Shown here: one piece after another, positions 1-9,010 of the stretch
Layout of the letters: each line of letters starts with the position of its first letter
How positions within the stretch are numbered: position 1 is the first letter of the stretch
Assembly (NCBI RefSeq): GCF_001865675.1
Contig: NZ_CP011319.1
Location: 3,286,001 to 3,350,000 of the forward strand
DNA: 64,000 nucleotides
Source: Janthinobacterium sp. 1_2014MBL_MicDiv
GTDB taxonomy: Bacteria; Pseudomonadota; Gammaproteobacteria; Burkholderiales; Burkholderiaceae_D
Direction: 5' to 3'
Made by a program: the position numbers and the translations under genes
The notes under the pieces: generated by a model
What the model was told of the DNA's origin: nothing
What the model saw: the letters and a program-made list of their open reading frames with translations, nothing else
Databases searched by the model: none

Positions 1-1941
1 TTGCGGCCCCACCAGTGCCACGGCCACTCGCGGTGTGACTGCCGCAGGTGATCCGGCGTCGTGCTGCAACAGCGGCATCCCACCCGCCGGCGCACCCGAG
101 GGGACGGGCAACAGCGCCGCCCCTGGTAAACCAGGGCCCGGAGGCATGCCTTTGGCGGAAACGGGCTTCTCCACTGCTGGCAGGGCCAAAGGCCGGCTGC
201 GCAAATCGTTTTCAGTACCCGACCAAAACTCGGCCTGGTTCAGGTCCGGACGACGGATATTGCGCACGATGCGCGGCGTAATTGACAGTACGATCTCCGT
301 ACGCTGGCCATCGTCGCGCTGTGATGAGAACAAGCGCCCCACCACTGGTACGTCACCAATGCCAGGTACGCGGTTAGCACTCATGCGCTCTTCGTTACTG
401 ATCAAGCCCGCCAGCAACTGCGTTTCACCATCGCGCAGGCGCAGCACGGTACTGGCGGTACGCGTGCCGATCTGGTAGACCAGCGAGCCAGCGGCTGTCT
501 TGATCTCACGCACCAGCGAGCTCACTTCCAGCCCCACCTTGATCGCCACTTCATCGTCCAGATAAATATTCGGTTCAACGTCGAGCTTCAGGCCAACATC
601 GACGTATTGCACCGATTCGGCAATGTAGCCGTTATTGTTGGAACTGCCAGTTGTGGTCACCACCGGTAGCTTGTCGCCAATCAATATCTTGGCTTTTTCC
701 CGGTTGCGCGCACGAATCTTGGGATTCGCCAGGATATTCACGTCGCCCACGTCGCGGTGCAGGTTGATGCGTACATCGGGCAAATTGATGCCGATGGAAT
801 CTCGGTTCAGGCTTTTCAAGTTACCCAGCGTGAAACCGTCCGAACCGGCAGGCGCAATTGGCGTCAGATTGAAACCGTCAGGATACTTGATGCCCAATTC
901 TGTCAAGCTGGAGCGCTTGATCTCCAGCACCTCCACTTCCATCATGACTTCCGGTTCGGACAAGTCGTGTAGTGCGATCAGACGTTCGGCCAGGCGTATT
1001 GTCTCCGGTGTCTCGCGCACCATGATCAAGTTCAGCTTTTCGTCGATGAAAGGTTCGCGTATCTTCAGCATGGTTTTCAGCAGTAAGGCAGTCTGCTTGA
1101 CGTCCGCACTGGACAGATAGAAAGCACGGATCACCAGATCTTGATATTCTTTAGCCTTTTCTGGTGTCTTCGGGTAAATGAGCACAGTGGCCGAATCGAG
1201 CACCTTATAGGTCAGCTGGCTGGTCGATGTCAATAATTCCAGTGCATCGTCGATACGTGTCTGGCGCAGGAACACCGTAGCACGCAAATCCTGGCGCACG
1301 TCCTTGTCGAGCACAAAATTGATGCCACTATTGCGCGTCAGGGCTTCAAGCACCATGCGCAGATTGCCATCACGAAAGTCAAGGGAAATGGGACGCGACT
1401 CCGCCAAGCGTGCCACGCTCAGTTCTGACTGTTTGCTGGCCAGTTCCAGTTGCCGCTGCAGGCCGAGCAATTCAGTATTTTTGGGTGTGTCTTTCAGAGC
1501 CGCCTCGATCACCAGCGTGGCGCGCTCGCGCAGGCCTTTTTCAATCAGCTCGCGGGCGCTTGCCACGGCGGCTTTTTGTCGGGCATCTCGTTCAATTTCT
1601 AGCAGCATCGCCCTGGTACGGTCATCATTGGGCTGTATCGCCAACGCACGCTGCAGGATTTCCTGCGCCTGCGCCTCATTGCCGCGTGCACGCGCCGCAG
1701 TCGCAGCCGTCAACAGGCGCGCCAGGATGGTATCGCGCGCGGCGAGCTGCCCCGTGCGCAGGATGACGCTTTCCGGATCGTTTTGTAAGGCTGTATCGTA
1801 GGCCTGCAATGCTTCCTCATACTTACCGGCGCCTATCTGGCGCTGCGCACCATCGCGTATGTATTGCGTGCCGCATCCCGCCAGCAGGACGACGCTGCAT
1901 ACCGCGCCGGCCCAACCCAAATAATTTCCCTTGTCACGCAA
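1..1941 (-). CDS. Secretin (GspD/PilQ-type) lipoprotein with N-terminal TPR-like region, 3' end outside window
   Basis: Outer-membrane secretin that forms the exit pore of a type II secretion or pilus-like machine. Read on the minus strand from a TTG at 1941 preceded by a GGGAG motif, the product starts with a short signal peptide ending in LLAGC (lipobox), then a helical TPR-like stretch (YEEALQAYDTAL), then the secretin N-domain (ISLDFRDGNLRMVLEAL) and the secretin core with the family features VPGIGDVPVVGRLF and TEIVLSITPRIVR near the C-terminus. A proline/glycine-rich tail runs off the window edge, so the gene is partial. It follows two small assembly genes of the same operon. The start codon is uncertain because no ATG fits; the family call is firm. 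Confidence 0.88.
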   Translation of the reverse strand, partial: MRDKGNYLGWAGAVCSVVLLAGCGTQYIRDGAQRQIGAGKYEEALQAYDTALQNDPESVILRTGQLAARDTILARLLTAATAARARGNEAQAQEILQRALAIQPNDDRTRAMLLEIERDARQKAAVASARELIEKGLRERATLVIEAALKDTPKNTELLGLQRQLELASKQSELSVARLAESRPISLDFRDGNLRMVLEALTRNSGINFVLDKDVRQDLRATVFLRQTRIDDALELLTSTSQLTYKVLDSATVLIYPKTPEKAKEYQDLVIRAFYLSSADVKQTALLLKTMLKIREPFIDEKLNLIMVRETPETIRLAERLIALHDLSEPEVMMEVEVLEIKRSSLTELGIKYPDGFNLTPIAPAGSDGFTLGNLKSLNRDSIGINLPDVRINLHRDVGDVNILANPKIRARNREKAKILIGDKLPVVTTTGSSNNNGYIAESVQYVDVGLKLDVEPNIYLDDEVAIKVGLEVSSLVREIKTAAGSLVYQIGTRTASTVLRLRDGETQLLAGLISNEERMSANRVPGIGDVPVVGRLFSSQRDDGQRTEIVLSITPRIVRNIRRPDLNQAEFWSGTENDLRSRPLALPAVEKPVSAKGMPPGPGLPGAALLPVPSGAPAGGMPLLQHDAGSPAAVTPRVAVALVGPQ

Positions 1942-1988
1942 TGCCCTACTCCCTGTTATGCATAATCGTCCTGCCAGCGCCATACCAT

Positions 1989-2531
1989 TTAATGGGCGGT
2001 CTGCACGGCGATCACTATTTTTTCTTTCATTGGCACATACGTCACCACAATCTGCGTCTCTGTCACGGTATCGATGCGGTATGTATTATCCAGCAACTGA
2101 CCAGCCTGGATGGGAATAAGTGTGTCGCTGCGCGTTAAATAAGTGACCGTCTTGCCATTGACGTCGACCATGCGCCCAAAATACTGATAGGGGAACGCAG
2201 GAGCGCTCGGTTTTGGCGCGGGGGCAGCTGGCGGTGGGGGCAAGGCTTTCGGTGCTGGTGGCTGAAAACTGACGAAACGGAACAGATCCGTCGTTGATTC
2301 CACCAATGGGTCGCGCTCTAGCAGCCCTTCAGGTTCGCTGCTAGCAAGCAGCTTCCCGACCTCTGGCACTGTAGGGGGCACTGCCTGGCGACGCGGCTCA
2401 CCGCGCTCGGCCGAACCAACCACCTCATCCTGGTCGCGCCATGCAGTCGAAGCGCACAAGATTAGTGTCAGTAACGCAGCTGCCCACAGCACCTGCCGTC
2501 GTTTTGGCGCTGCCACCATTGACATCGCCAT
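1989..2531 (-). CDS. GspC/PilP-like inner-membrane component of the secretion cluster
   Basis: About 180 aa. There is one N-terminal membrane segment (residues about 13-28, VLWAAALLTLILCAS), a proline-rich linker, then a compact beta-rich domain (YFGRMVDVNGKTVTYL, IPIQAGQLLDNTYRIDTV) of the kind seen in GspC HR domains and PilP, which dock the secretin. The ATG at 2531 shares a base with the upstream stop (TGATG), so translation is coupled; a TTG at 2534 is also possible. Identity rests on this domain look and on the position between a PilO-like gene and the secretin; precise orthology is not established. Confidence 0.7.
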   Translation of the reverse strand: MAMSMVAAPKRRQVLWAAALLTLILCASTAWRDQDEVVGSAERGEPRRQAVPPTVPEVGKLLASSEPEGLLERDPLVESTTDLFRFVSFQPPAPKALPPPPAAPAPKPSAPAFPYQYFGRMVDVNGKTVTYLTRSDTLIPIQAGQLLDNTYRIDTVTETQIVVTYVPMKEKIVIAVQTAH

Positions 2532-3070
2532 CAAGCCGGCTTCCTGTAAAAATACGTGAACCGCAGATCGATGTCGGCCACGATATCGGTGGGCCGCGCG
2601 CGTCGCAGTGACAGTGATTCCAGTGCCAGGCCGGGATGCGCGGCCAGTAAGGTGGCGACGGTTTTCTTTAGCGGCAAGTACCCACCTTTGGCGCGGGCGC
2701 TGACCTCAATGCGTCCAATGTCCGTGCGGGCTTCACCGTCGGCAGCAGGTTTAAAGGTGGCATCAGACATCAGCAAACCATTTCGCATGGCCAGCGACTG
2801 CAGATCGGCGGTCACCTGTGACAGGCTATCGAAGCTCGCCAATTGCGTCGACAGATTTTGCGGCGAGGCGGCTGCAATAGCAGCATGTGCTTGCAACTGC
2901 GTTTCCAAAAGCTGCACCTTGTCAGCAACGATCGTGTTGTTCTCGCGTTGCGCTGGCAACGCCAAGAAAAACAGCCAGACCGAACCGCACAGTACGGCAC
3001 CGGCTACCAGCCATGGCCAGTGGCGGCGTATGACAAAGCGCAAGCTCAAACGACTCTCAGAAAATGGCAT
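2531..3070 (-). CDS. PilO/GspM-like assembly protein
   Basis: About 179 aa. A single N-terminal transmembrane helix (WPWLVAGAVLCGSVWLFFLA) is followed by a coiled-coil stretch (VQLLETQLQAHAAI) and a ferredoxin-like C-terminal domain (RIEVSARAKGGYLPLKK, LALESLSLRRA), the architecture of PilO and GspM. These proteins sit in the periplasm on an inner-membrane anchor and link the platform to the secretin. It is the first gene left in the operon; the PilM/PilN-type genes that usually precede it are absent, and sequence upstream changes to low-coding AT-richer DNA. A TTG at 3091 would extend it by 7 codons; neither start has a strong ribosome site. Confidence 0.7.
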   Translation of the reverse strand: MPFSESRLSLRFVIRRHWPWLVAGAVLCGSVWLFFLALPAQRENNTIVADKVQLLETQLQAHAAIAAASPQNLSTQLASFDSLSQVTADLQSLAMRNGLLMSDATFKPAADGEARTDIGRIEVSARAKGGYLPLKKTVATLLAAHPGLALESLSLRRARPTDIVADIDLRFTYFYRKPA

Positions 3071-3850
3071 AAGAACTTGAAAAGTATACAATACTAATTT
3101 TTAATTCGTGAAAAAAGCATTCAGAATCATCGCGATAAGAATGCATGCAAAAAAGATGAAGAAATCGCTAAAAATGAGATTTCTAAGTGTTGTGTTGTGT
3201 CCTAAGCTTTCAAAGTATCCTTAATTTCATTATCTTGACCATCTCATCTGCTCATTATTTCACCTCTGGGTTTTTTAATCCATAACTTGCTGAGTCATAT
3301 CCAACGCTCAGTGGGGTAAAACCGAATCCACCGCAGTGGCGCCGCGATAAGAATCGGATGAGGGCGACGGCCGCTGTCGTTGGGACATGATAGCTCTCCA
3401 AAAAAGAAAGGCACCATGGCCCCGTACGGGGACCGCGATGCCCCGCACACGAGAAGATATGCCTGCCTATCGTCGAAAACCGATAGTCAAGCGCAAGAAG
3501 GCCCACCATTCCTAAGAACAGGGTCCCAATCTGAGAAGTAGTGAATGAACGGTACTTCCATGACGCCAACGATCCTCTGCTTGCGCAAATCAGCCTGATA
3601 AGTGACCAGGCAAAGATCGGTTGCCGAAGCAACGTGTCGAGGTCCTACTCGACAGGTAAATGACGGGCGACGACCGCAACGCTCACCACGCGAGTGGCAA
3701 AACCCTGCCAGAAACCCGCGATGGGTGAGGCAGGGGCAACGTGAGAGCGATTCTCACAGAAAGCATTCCTACTTTGTACAAAACAGTGAAATCTTCAAGC
3801 AAGCGGAAGCGGCAAGTTCACCGAATTCTGGCTAGCTAATACACTCCGAT
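3071..3850. other. Gene-free stretch with clustered hairpins
   Basis: No convincing gene is visible. The distal part holds adjacent short inverted repeats: GTTGC-CGAA-GCAAC at about 3620-3633 and TGTCGAG-GTCCTA-CTCGACA at 3635-3654, with more GC-rich dyads to about 3760. Such clusters occur in transfer origins, attachment regions and small RNAs; none of these can be chosen from sequence alone. The stretch marks the switch from backbone secretion genes to the integrative-element genes. Confidence 0.4.
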
Positions 3851-4153
3851 TCATTTGTAGGACAACACGAGTGCAGCAGGCCTTGCATCAAAGCGACGTT
3901 GTTGATGGGCCCGCCAATCAGGATCAATGCTCGTAACCAGCTGGTCCACGTCGCTCACCAGGTCCGGTTTTGGGCACTCCAGAAGACTGGCCACGATGAT
4001 TGCACTATCAGCCAAACCATAACCGTATTTTTGCAGCAGCAATGCTGGCAGTTCCGGTGTCTCGGCGCCTCGAGCCACCTCATATTTTCGACTCTCTGTA
4101 TAGAGATACAACTCACTACGAAGAAGCAGAAGGAAATTATCTAAATCAAACAT
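3851..4153 (-). CDS. Small hypothetical protein of the integrase module
   Basis: 100 aa, not recognised. The start is set at the ATG at 4153 because AGGAG stands about 7 bases upstream; a longer reading frame exists but its extra N-terminus is arginine/serine-rich and lacks a ribosome site. The product is acidic and soluble (MFDLDNFLLLLRSELYLY, then a leucine-rich helical middle) with no membrane segment. It lies downstream of the integrase, nuclease and 119-aa gene on the same strand and may be expressed with them. Confidence 0.55.
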   Translation of the reverse strand: MFDLDNFLLLLRSELYLYTESRKYEVARGAETPELPALLLQKYGYGLADSAIIVASLLECPKPDLVSDVDQLVTSIDPDWRAHQQRRFDARPAALVLSYK

Positions 4154-4325
4154 GATATTTCTCCTATGTCTCGAATGAAAACACGGCGAAAAAAAATAGG
4201 CCAACTGAGCTGCAACAGGCACCTTGTTATGTCAAGGTTACCTTTCACATAATATGACATAAAAGATTGACCGATTCACATTCGTGTGTGCCTTACTGTC
4301 GGCACCGTCAACAGGTGCGATGAAA

Positions 4326-4685
4326 TCAATTCCCTTGCGGATACAAATCGTCCTCCATGGGCCCCAGGCCCCTGAAACGCTCATGAACCAATCGATTAAA
4401 ACAGCGCATGAATTCCCCGCCATCGTCACAACTTGCAATCACATGCTTTTCCAGGCGCCCACATCGCGAAACGCGGCGCGTGTCAGCAATCACGCATGAT
4501 GCGTGACTAAAATTGCATAAAACAAACGGCCGTCCCTCCACCGGCGCATCATAATAGGCTTGTGCTGCGAGATGGGCATCGGCCACCTCAATACCCTTGC
4601 ACCCGCTTTTCTCGATCACCGTATAGGTTGATCCGGCTGTCCGACATGCTCGTAACAATTGACGGCTCTCCGCATTCAACTCCAT
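4326..4685 (-). CDS. Hypothetical protein overlapping the Mrr-like nuclease gene
   Basis: 119 aa, not recognised. Its ATG lies inside the last codons of the upstream nuclease gene (10-base overlap), so the two are translationally coupled, as the nuclease is with the integrase. It contains six cysteines without a clear zinc pattern and no membrane segment. The tight three-gene arrangement suggests a role linked to the recombinase or nuclease, for example as a directionality or control factor; this is inference from position only. Confidence 0.55.
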   Translation of the reverse strand: MELNAESRQLLRACRTAGSTYTVIEKSGCKGIEVADAHLAAQAYYDAPVEGRPFVLCNFSHASCVIADTRRVSRCGRLEKHVIASCDDGGEFMRCFNRLVHERFRGLGPMEDDLYPQGN

Positions 4686-5383
4686 CCCTCCTCCCCCGCG
4701 CGCCTTCCGAGCACCAGTCGTACAAGACTAGCGCCGCTGACCAACACTACTTTGCTTTTAGTCAAATGGGTATACACGGCCGCGCCGCTGCGTCCAGTAT
4801 GCAAAAATAGTCCCGCGCCGAAACCAAGATGACGAATGGCCTCGCCAAAGGCTGCCACATGGTGATGATTCACATGGCCGCCGTAGCGCTTCGACTGCAC
4901 CGCATACCAACCCTGTCCAGGCAGCCACACCTTGCCGTCAATCCCACCATCACCAGAATACCTCTGGTTACGCAGCACCATTAGCCCGGCGTCCTCCAGA
5001 GCGGAAAGCACCACCTCTTCGAACACCAGAGGATCGACACTGCGCAGATAGGCCAGGCACCGCGCGGCATATCCCTCTCCCTCGAACTGCCGCACAGCCC
5101 GCAACACTGCGCGCGATTGACCAACACGCCTGCGATGCTCAGGCAGCCGGCGCATGCGTATAGCATTGAACAGCTGCGACGCACAGCGCACCAGCATGCC
5201 GCTCACACCCCGCGACCGGGCCAGCACAACTTCGTAGCGCTCGCGCGGCGGACGCGATCCGCGTGGACCGCCAGGTCTTCTTTCTGCGCTTCTCTCACCT
5301 CCACCATCGCTGACCATTGCGCGCTGGCCCAAGCGCGCATGCGAATCTCCCGACGACCAACGCTGCCAATGTCCCCGTTTCAT
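4676..5383 (-). CDS. Mrr-like PD-(D/E)XK restriction endonuclease
   Basis: 235 aa. A basic, arginine-rich N-terminal half is followed by an Mrr-type catalytic domain from about residue 115: DPLVFEEVV (Glu of helix 1), then GDGGIDGKVWLP at 144-155 with catalytic Asp149, and AVQSKRY at 161-167 giving the Q-x-K half of the active site. Mrr nucleases cleave modified or foreign DNA. The ATG overlaps the integrase stop (ATGA), so integrase, nuclease and the next small gene form one translational unit. In mobile elements such nucleases may defend the host against competing elements or take part in element maintenance; which applies here is unknown. Confidence 0.75.
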   Translation of the reverse strand: MKRGHWQRWSSGDSHARLGQRAMVSDGGGERSAERRPGGPRGSRPPRERYEVVLARSRGVSGMLVRCASQLFNAIRMRRLPEHRRRVGQSRAVLRAVRQFEGEGYAARCLAYLRSVDPLVFEEVVLSALEDAGLMVLRNQRYSGDGGIDGKVWLPGQGWYAVQSKRYGGHVNHHHVAAFGEAIRHLGFGAGLFLHTGRSGAAVYTHLTKSKVVLVSGASLVRLVLGRRAGEEGWS

Positions 5384-6459
5384 GATGCCGCTCCCATTGA
5401 TTCCGCTTCGCTACTGTGCCGGCCCACCGGCGAACCCAGATATGCATTGCTGATCTGCCTTCGATGGTGGCCCAGCTGTTCGGCTACCTGCCGATAAGCG
5501 TCCGCCATGACCTCACGATCGATCAACAGCTCGCCGCCACGTACAGGCGGCTGCACCTGCGTAATGTCAAAGTACAGATCACCGGCGAACTGGTGCCGCA
5601 AGCCGTGTGGCGTCACACCCAGGTCATTCTTGGTCAACCCGACTGCACGCACCACATTCGAAAACAGGTCCAGCGATTGTTTCAAGGACAGCCCAGGATG
5701 CCCGATATGCCCCCAGTCCTGCCGGGCGAGACAACGCGCCCGCGCCAGTGCTTGCCGCTGCTGAGGCGTGCGCACGGCCGCATAGCGCAGCCGGCCGCCC
5801 TTCGTCCCGCGCTTGATGCGCAAAAAACTGATGTAATGATCGGATCGCGGATGCTGCGCCGGCAAGGCATACGCCGGTATTTCGGCGGCGCGCGGGCAAA
5901 ACATCACGGCCTCCTTGCGGCGCAGGCCAAAAGCGATCATCATCGCCAGTTGCCCTCCCACGTGACTGTCCACCGCATCGACGGCCGCGATGACCTCATC
6001 GACAGCAAGTCCGTGACTCTCCCACCCCTTGTCGATAAGCGCACCATATGAACGGTGTACCAAACGTGGATCGCTCACATAGTTCACGGCACTGCGCACC
6101 AGGCCCGGCTTACCAATCCAGCTGGCAAACACCCGGATAAAACTCATTTGCTGCTGAATGTAAGCCGCGCTGCAGGGATATGCGCGGCGCGGTATCGTCG
6201 TCGGCATATCGAGCAACACATCCGCCGGTAACGGCTGCGCCGTCCAATACGCCATCAACGCACGCACGTGCCGTTCCGCCAGGTTTTCTGGTACTGGCTT
6301 GAATCCCAGTTTGCGCAGCAAAGCAAAGATCCGGTACAAACCCTGGCTGCGCGCCTCTCTGGTGCTATGCGAAACCCCTTTTCCTACGCTGGCATGCCGT
6401 TCATTAAATGCGTCCAGCAACGTATCAAGCTGCTCCCTCCATTGCGTGTTATGAGGCAT
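5380..6459 (-). CDS. Tyrosine recombinase (site-specific integrase)
   Basis: 359 aa from the ATG at 6459, which has GGAGGGAG about 6 bases upstream; an in-frame TTG at 6540 is less likely. It has an N-terminal SAM-like DNA-binding region (residues 1-125) and a C-terminal catalytic domain with Arg180 (FGLRRKEA), His285-x-x-Arg288 (HGLRH), His331/332 (LGHHRRQ) and the nucleophile Tyr340 (ISNAYLG), so all catalytic positions are present. It would insert or excise the element carrying the neighbouring nuclease, ParM-like and Cas4-like genes. No attachment site could be assigned. Confidence 0.9.
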   Translation of the reverse strand: MPHNTQWREQLDTLLDAFNERHASVGKGVSHSTREARSQGLYRIFALLRKLGFKPVPENLAERHVRALMAYWTAQPLPADVLLDMPTTIPRRAYPCSAAYIQQQMSFIRVFASWIGKPGLVRSAVNYVSDPRLVHRSYGALIDKGWESHGLAVDEVIAAVDAVDSHVGGQLAMMIAFGLRRKEAVMFCPRAAEIPAYALPAQHPRSDHYISFLRIKRGTKGGRLRYAAVRTPQQRQALARARCLARQDWGHIGHPGLSLKQSLDLFSNVVRAVGLTKNDLGVTPHGLRHQFAGDLYFDITQVQPPVRGGELLIDREVMADAYRQVAEQLGHHRRQISNAYLGSPVGRHSSEAESMGAAS

Positions 6460-7663
6460 GACTTCTCCCTCCCGATACTCAGGATTGTCGAATTGGCATG
6501 CTGCACTGTCTGGCGCGCATGCCCCCGGTGTGGCCTTCAACTGGCATCGGCGCCTGGCCTGCTGCGCCGACGAGGGAGATGTGTTCTATGTATTCCAACG
6601 CGCTGCCCCTATCTCAGCGTCGATGGCGGACTCTCTATTTGCCCGAAGGCGCGGTGTCTTAAAAATGCTCATGCGAATAACCAGCGAATTTCTCCTTCTG
6701 TGTTAGTCCCCGCGTCTTGCGCGAGCAGTGCGGCGCTTGCGCCACAAAGACATTTAGGTGCCCCGGCCACTCTCAATTGAACCAGGACCTTGCCCCCTCT
6801 TCCCTCACGGTCATCCCATCAGCCCTACCACCAGGCCGCTTCGTGATTGCGCACTAACCAGGTTGATCGAAGCTTCTTCGGCAACGTCACAACAAGGCAC
6901 CGCGATAGGCTCTTCGTACAGCAGGAAGATTGAATAGGTGATAAATCACTCTCCTGCGGTTCGCGGCCGCAGGCGATACATCGACACTACCAGGATCGTA
7001 AATTAGCGACGGAGCGCCGCAAGGCCCTCTCCGATTTGACAAGCGTCTCTTGACGAGAAATCACGCGCGAGCAGTTACCCCCGCAGGGGCAGCCCGACAT
7101 ACTTCTTCACTTTTATACCACTCAGTTCGACCGCAGGGCGCGGCCGAGCAACTTCGCTTCGATAGACAGGTTACGACTGCAACGGCATACCACGCTTGCC
7201 AGCGCCACATTCGGAACGCGATGTTCCTGGAAGTGGGTCCAGACAGTCGTCACAGAATATGATCAGTTTTTTCGAATGTCAAGCCGATTTTCAGCGTTGA
7301 AAATTTGTGATTGAGGTCGAATTTATTTGGTAACTGCGTCTGGCGAAGATTTCTCCCTATGAAGAACGCCGCGTGGCGATTCCTCTGATTGTAAATGGTT
7401 TTGAACATGGAAACGGACTGAGCCAAGTACACAGATGAGCGACCAAAATACGTCCGCGGTGCGGCGCAACTCCAGCGCAGAAGCGAGGCGATTGTCCGCC
7501 AGCATGCGCCAATATAGCTGCGCCGCAGCGCAACTCCAGTTGAGCCCCAGCACGTCCGGATTGGTACTCGCGACGAACTCGGGCAAAAAAGCGGGCCATT
7601 TCCCATGGTGTAGGTGCTGGTCCACTATTACTGTGGATCACTTGCAGCAGACAGGAGGACGAA
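6460..7663. other. 1.2-kb gene-poor region between integrase and ParM-like gene
   Basis: Frames here are short, arginine-rich and overlap on both strands, which is typical of non-coding GC-rich DNA. The stretch must hold the promoters for the divergent integrase and ParM-like operons and may contain the element's attachment or centromere-like site. I see no clear iteron series, tRNA or terminator. The end of the stretch carries AGGAGG just before the ParM-like start. Confidence 0.4.
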
Positions 7664-8716
7664 GTGGAACCGATCGTACGGGCCGTGGACGTTGGCCGGG
7701 GAAATACCAAATTCATTGCAACGGCCAGTGCTGGTGATGTGCGCTGCGCGATGTTCCCGTCGCAGGCCCACCCATGTGAAACGGTCTATGAACAGGAAAG
7801 CTGGGGAATGAAACGCCGTACCGTCTGCGTCCCGGTCGATAATCTGCATTACGAGGTCGGCCCAGACGCGCACCTGGCTTCCGACATCTTCAATGCCAAT
7901 GTGCTGCAGCACGACAGCTACAGTGCCACGCCTGAATATCTGGCTTTGCTACTGGGTGCACTGCATTACATGCGTCTGGACCGGATCGATCTCCTGGTAC
8001 TTGGCCTGCCCGTGGCCACGTATAAGCTCAAGAAGCAGGTGGCGGCGCTGGAACGCCGCGTGACCGGTGAGCACATCCTGGCGGAAGGCAGAAAAATCAC
8101 GGTCGCGCATGTAAAAGCGATTGCGCAACCATCGGGGGCCTTGATGTACTGCGGGCTGACTCATGGGCGCCTTGCCCAGATGCGCAAGGAGCGAAATCTA
8201 ATCATCGATCCAGGTCGTCGGACGTTTGACTGGCTTGTGACGCAAGGTATGCAACAAATTGAAAAACGCAGCCACTCGGTACCGCGCGGCATGTTTGACG
8301 TGCTCCACTCAATCATCGAAGGCATCAGCCGAGCCACCGGATCGCACTACCGGGAATACGACGCGATCGATCTGGCGCTGAGAACAGGAAAAAAGCCGAT
8401 CATCTTTCAAAAAGAATATGACATTGCCCAACACCTGCCGCTCGCGCAGAAAATTCCGGAGCAGGCAGTCGCCGAGATGCTGCACTACGTGGGCGACGCT
8501 GCCGACATCAAGAATATTATTCTGGTCGGCGGTGGCGCCTTCTTCTATCGCAAAGCACTGAAAACCGCATTCCCGCATCACGAGCTGCAGGAACTGAAGG
8601 ATCCGATCTTTGCGAACGTCAAAGGTTTTCAGTTTGCCGGCAGCGAGCTAGCCAAGCAGGCCAATGCTTCACCTTCTCGGACAGATGGCACAGATCAGCT
8701 AAACATGACGACCTAA
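7664..8716 (+). CDS. ParM/StbA-family actin-like segregation protein (PRTRC protein D-like)
   Basis: 350 aa. The start is a GTG at 7664 with AGGAGG 6 bases upstream. It has the actin-fold phosphate-1 motif AVDVGRGNTKF near residue 9, a second motif around LIIDPGRRTFDWLV (phosphate 2) and the adenosine motif IILVGGGAFFY. ParM-type ATPases polymerise to push plasmid or element copies apart. The closest named group I can suggest is the ParM-like PRTRC protein D family, but no other PRTRC gene is near. The next gene starts 3 bases downstream and fits a DNA-binding partner. Confidence 0.8.
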   Translation: MEPIVRAVDVGRGNTKFIATASAGDVRCAMFPSQAHPCETVYEQESWGMKRRTVCVPVDNLHYEVGPDAHLASDIFNANVLQHDSYSATPEYLALLLGALHYMRLDRIDLLVLGLPVATYKLKKQVAALERRVTGEHILAEGRKITVAHVKAIAQPSGALMYCGLTHGRLAQMRKERNLIIDPGRRTFDWLVTQGMQQIEKRSHSVPRGMFDVLHSIIEGISRATGSHYREYDAIDLALRTGKKPIIFQKEYDIAQHLPLAQKIPEQAVAEMLHYVGDAADIKNIILVGGGAFFYRKALKTAFPHHELQELKDPIFANVKGFQFAGSELAKQANASPSRTDGTDQLNMTT

Positions 8717-8719
8717 ACC

Positions 8720-9001
8720 ATGGGCACACCTCTTACCATCCGCTTGAGTGTAGAACTGGAACGCGCGGACAACCCTCCCCTGTATGACGATCTCATCAAA
8801 TTCCCAAAGGGCCCACGCCGCGTGAATCGCCTACGCACACTGGCCTATGCCGGACTGGTAGTACAGCAATGCGGACAAACCCCATCAGTCATGGAGGCAC
8901 AGTGGTCCGCTAAGCCAGGTACTGCACCAAACACGCCGGGGCAGGATGCCCTCATCACCCTGGCATCAATGGAGCTTTTTGGCCCGTCAAGAATCGAATA
9001 G
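8720..9001 (+). CDS. Small putative ParR/StbB-like partner of the ParM-like protein
   Basis: 93 aa, 3 bases after the ParM-like gene. The segment LIKFPKGPRRVNRLRTLAYA resembles the pattern of StbB/ParR partition adaptors (L..PKG.R...LR.L...GL), a ribbon-helix-helix-like DNA-binding element. The C-terminal half is low in recognisable features. In StbA/ParM operons the downstream small protein binds the centromere and often represses the operon. The assignment rests on position and this short pattern. Confidence 0.6.
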   Translation: MGTPLTIRLSVELERADNPPLYDDLIKFPKGPRRVNRLRTLAYAGLVVQQCGQTPSVMEAQWSAKPGTAPNTPGQDALITLASMELFGPSRIE

Positions 9002-9010
9002 GAGCCGAAC

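Noticed and set aside
3255..3632. 125-codon minus-strand frame near the hairpin cluster
   Set aside because: No ribosome site, irregular composition, and overlap with strong inverted repeats; not supported as a gene.
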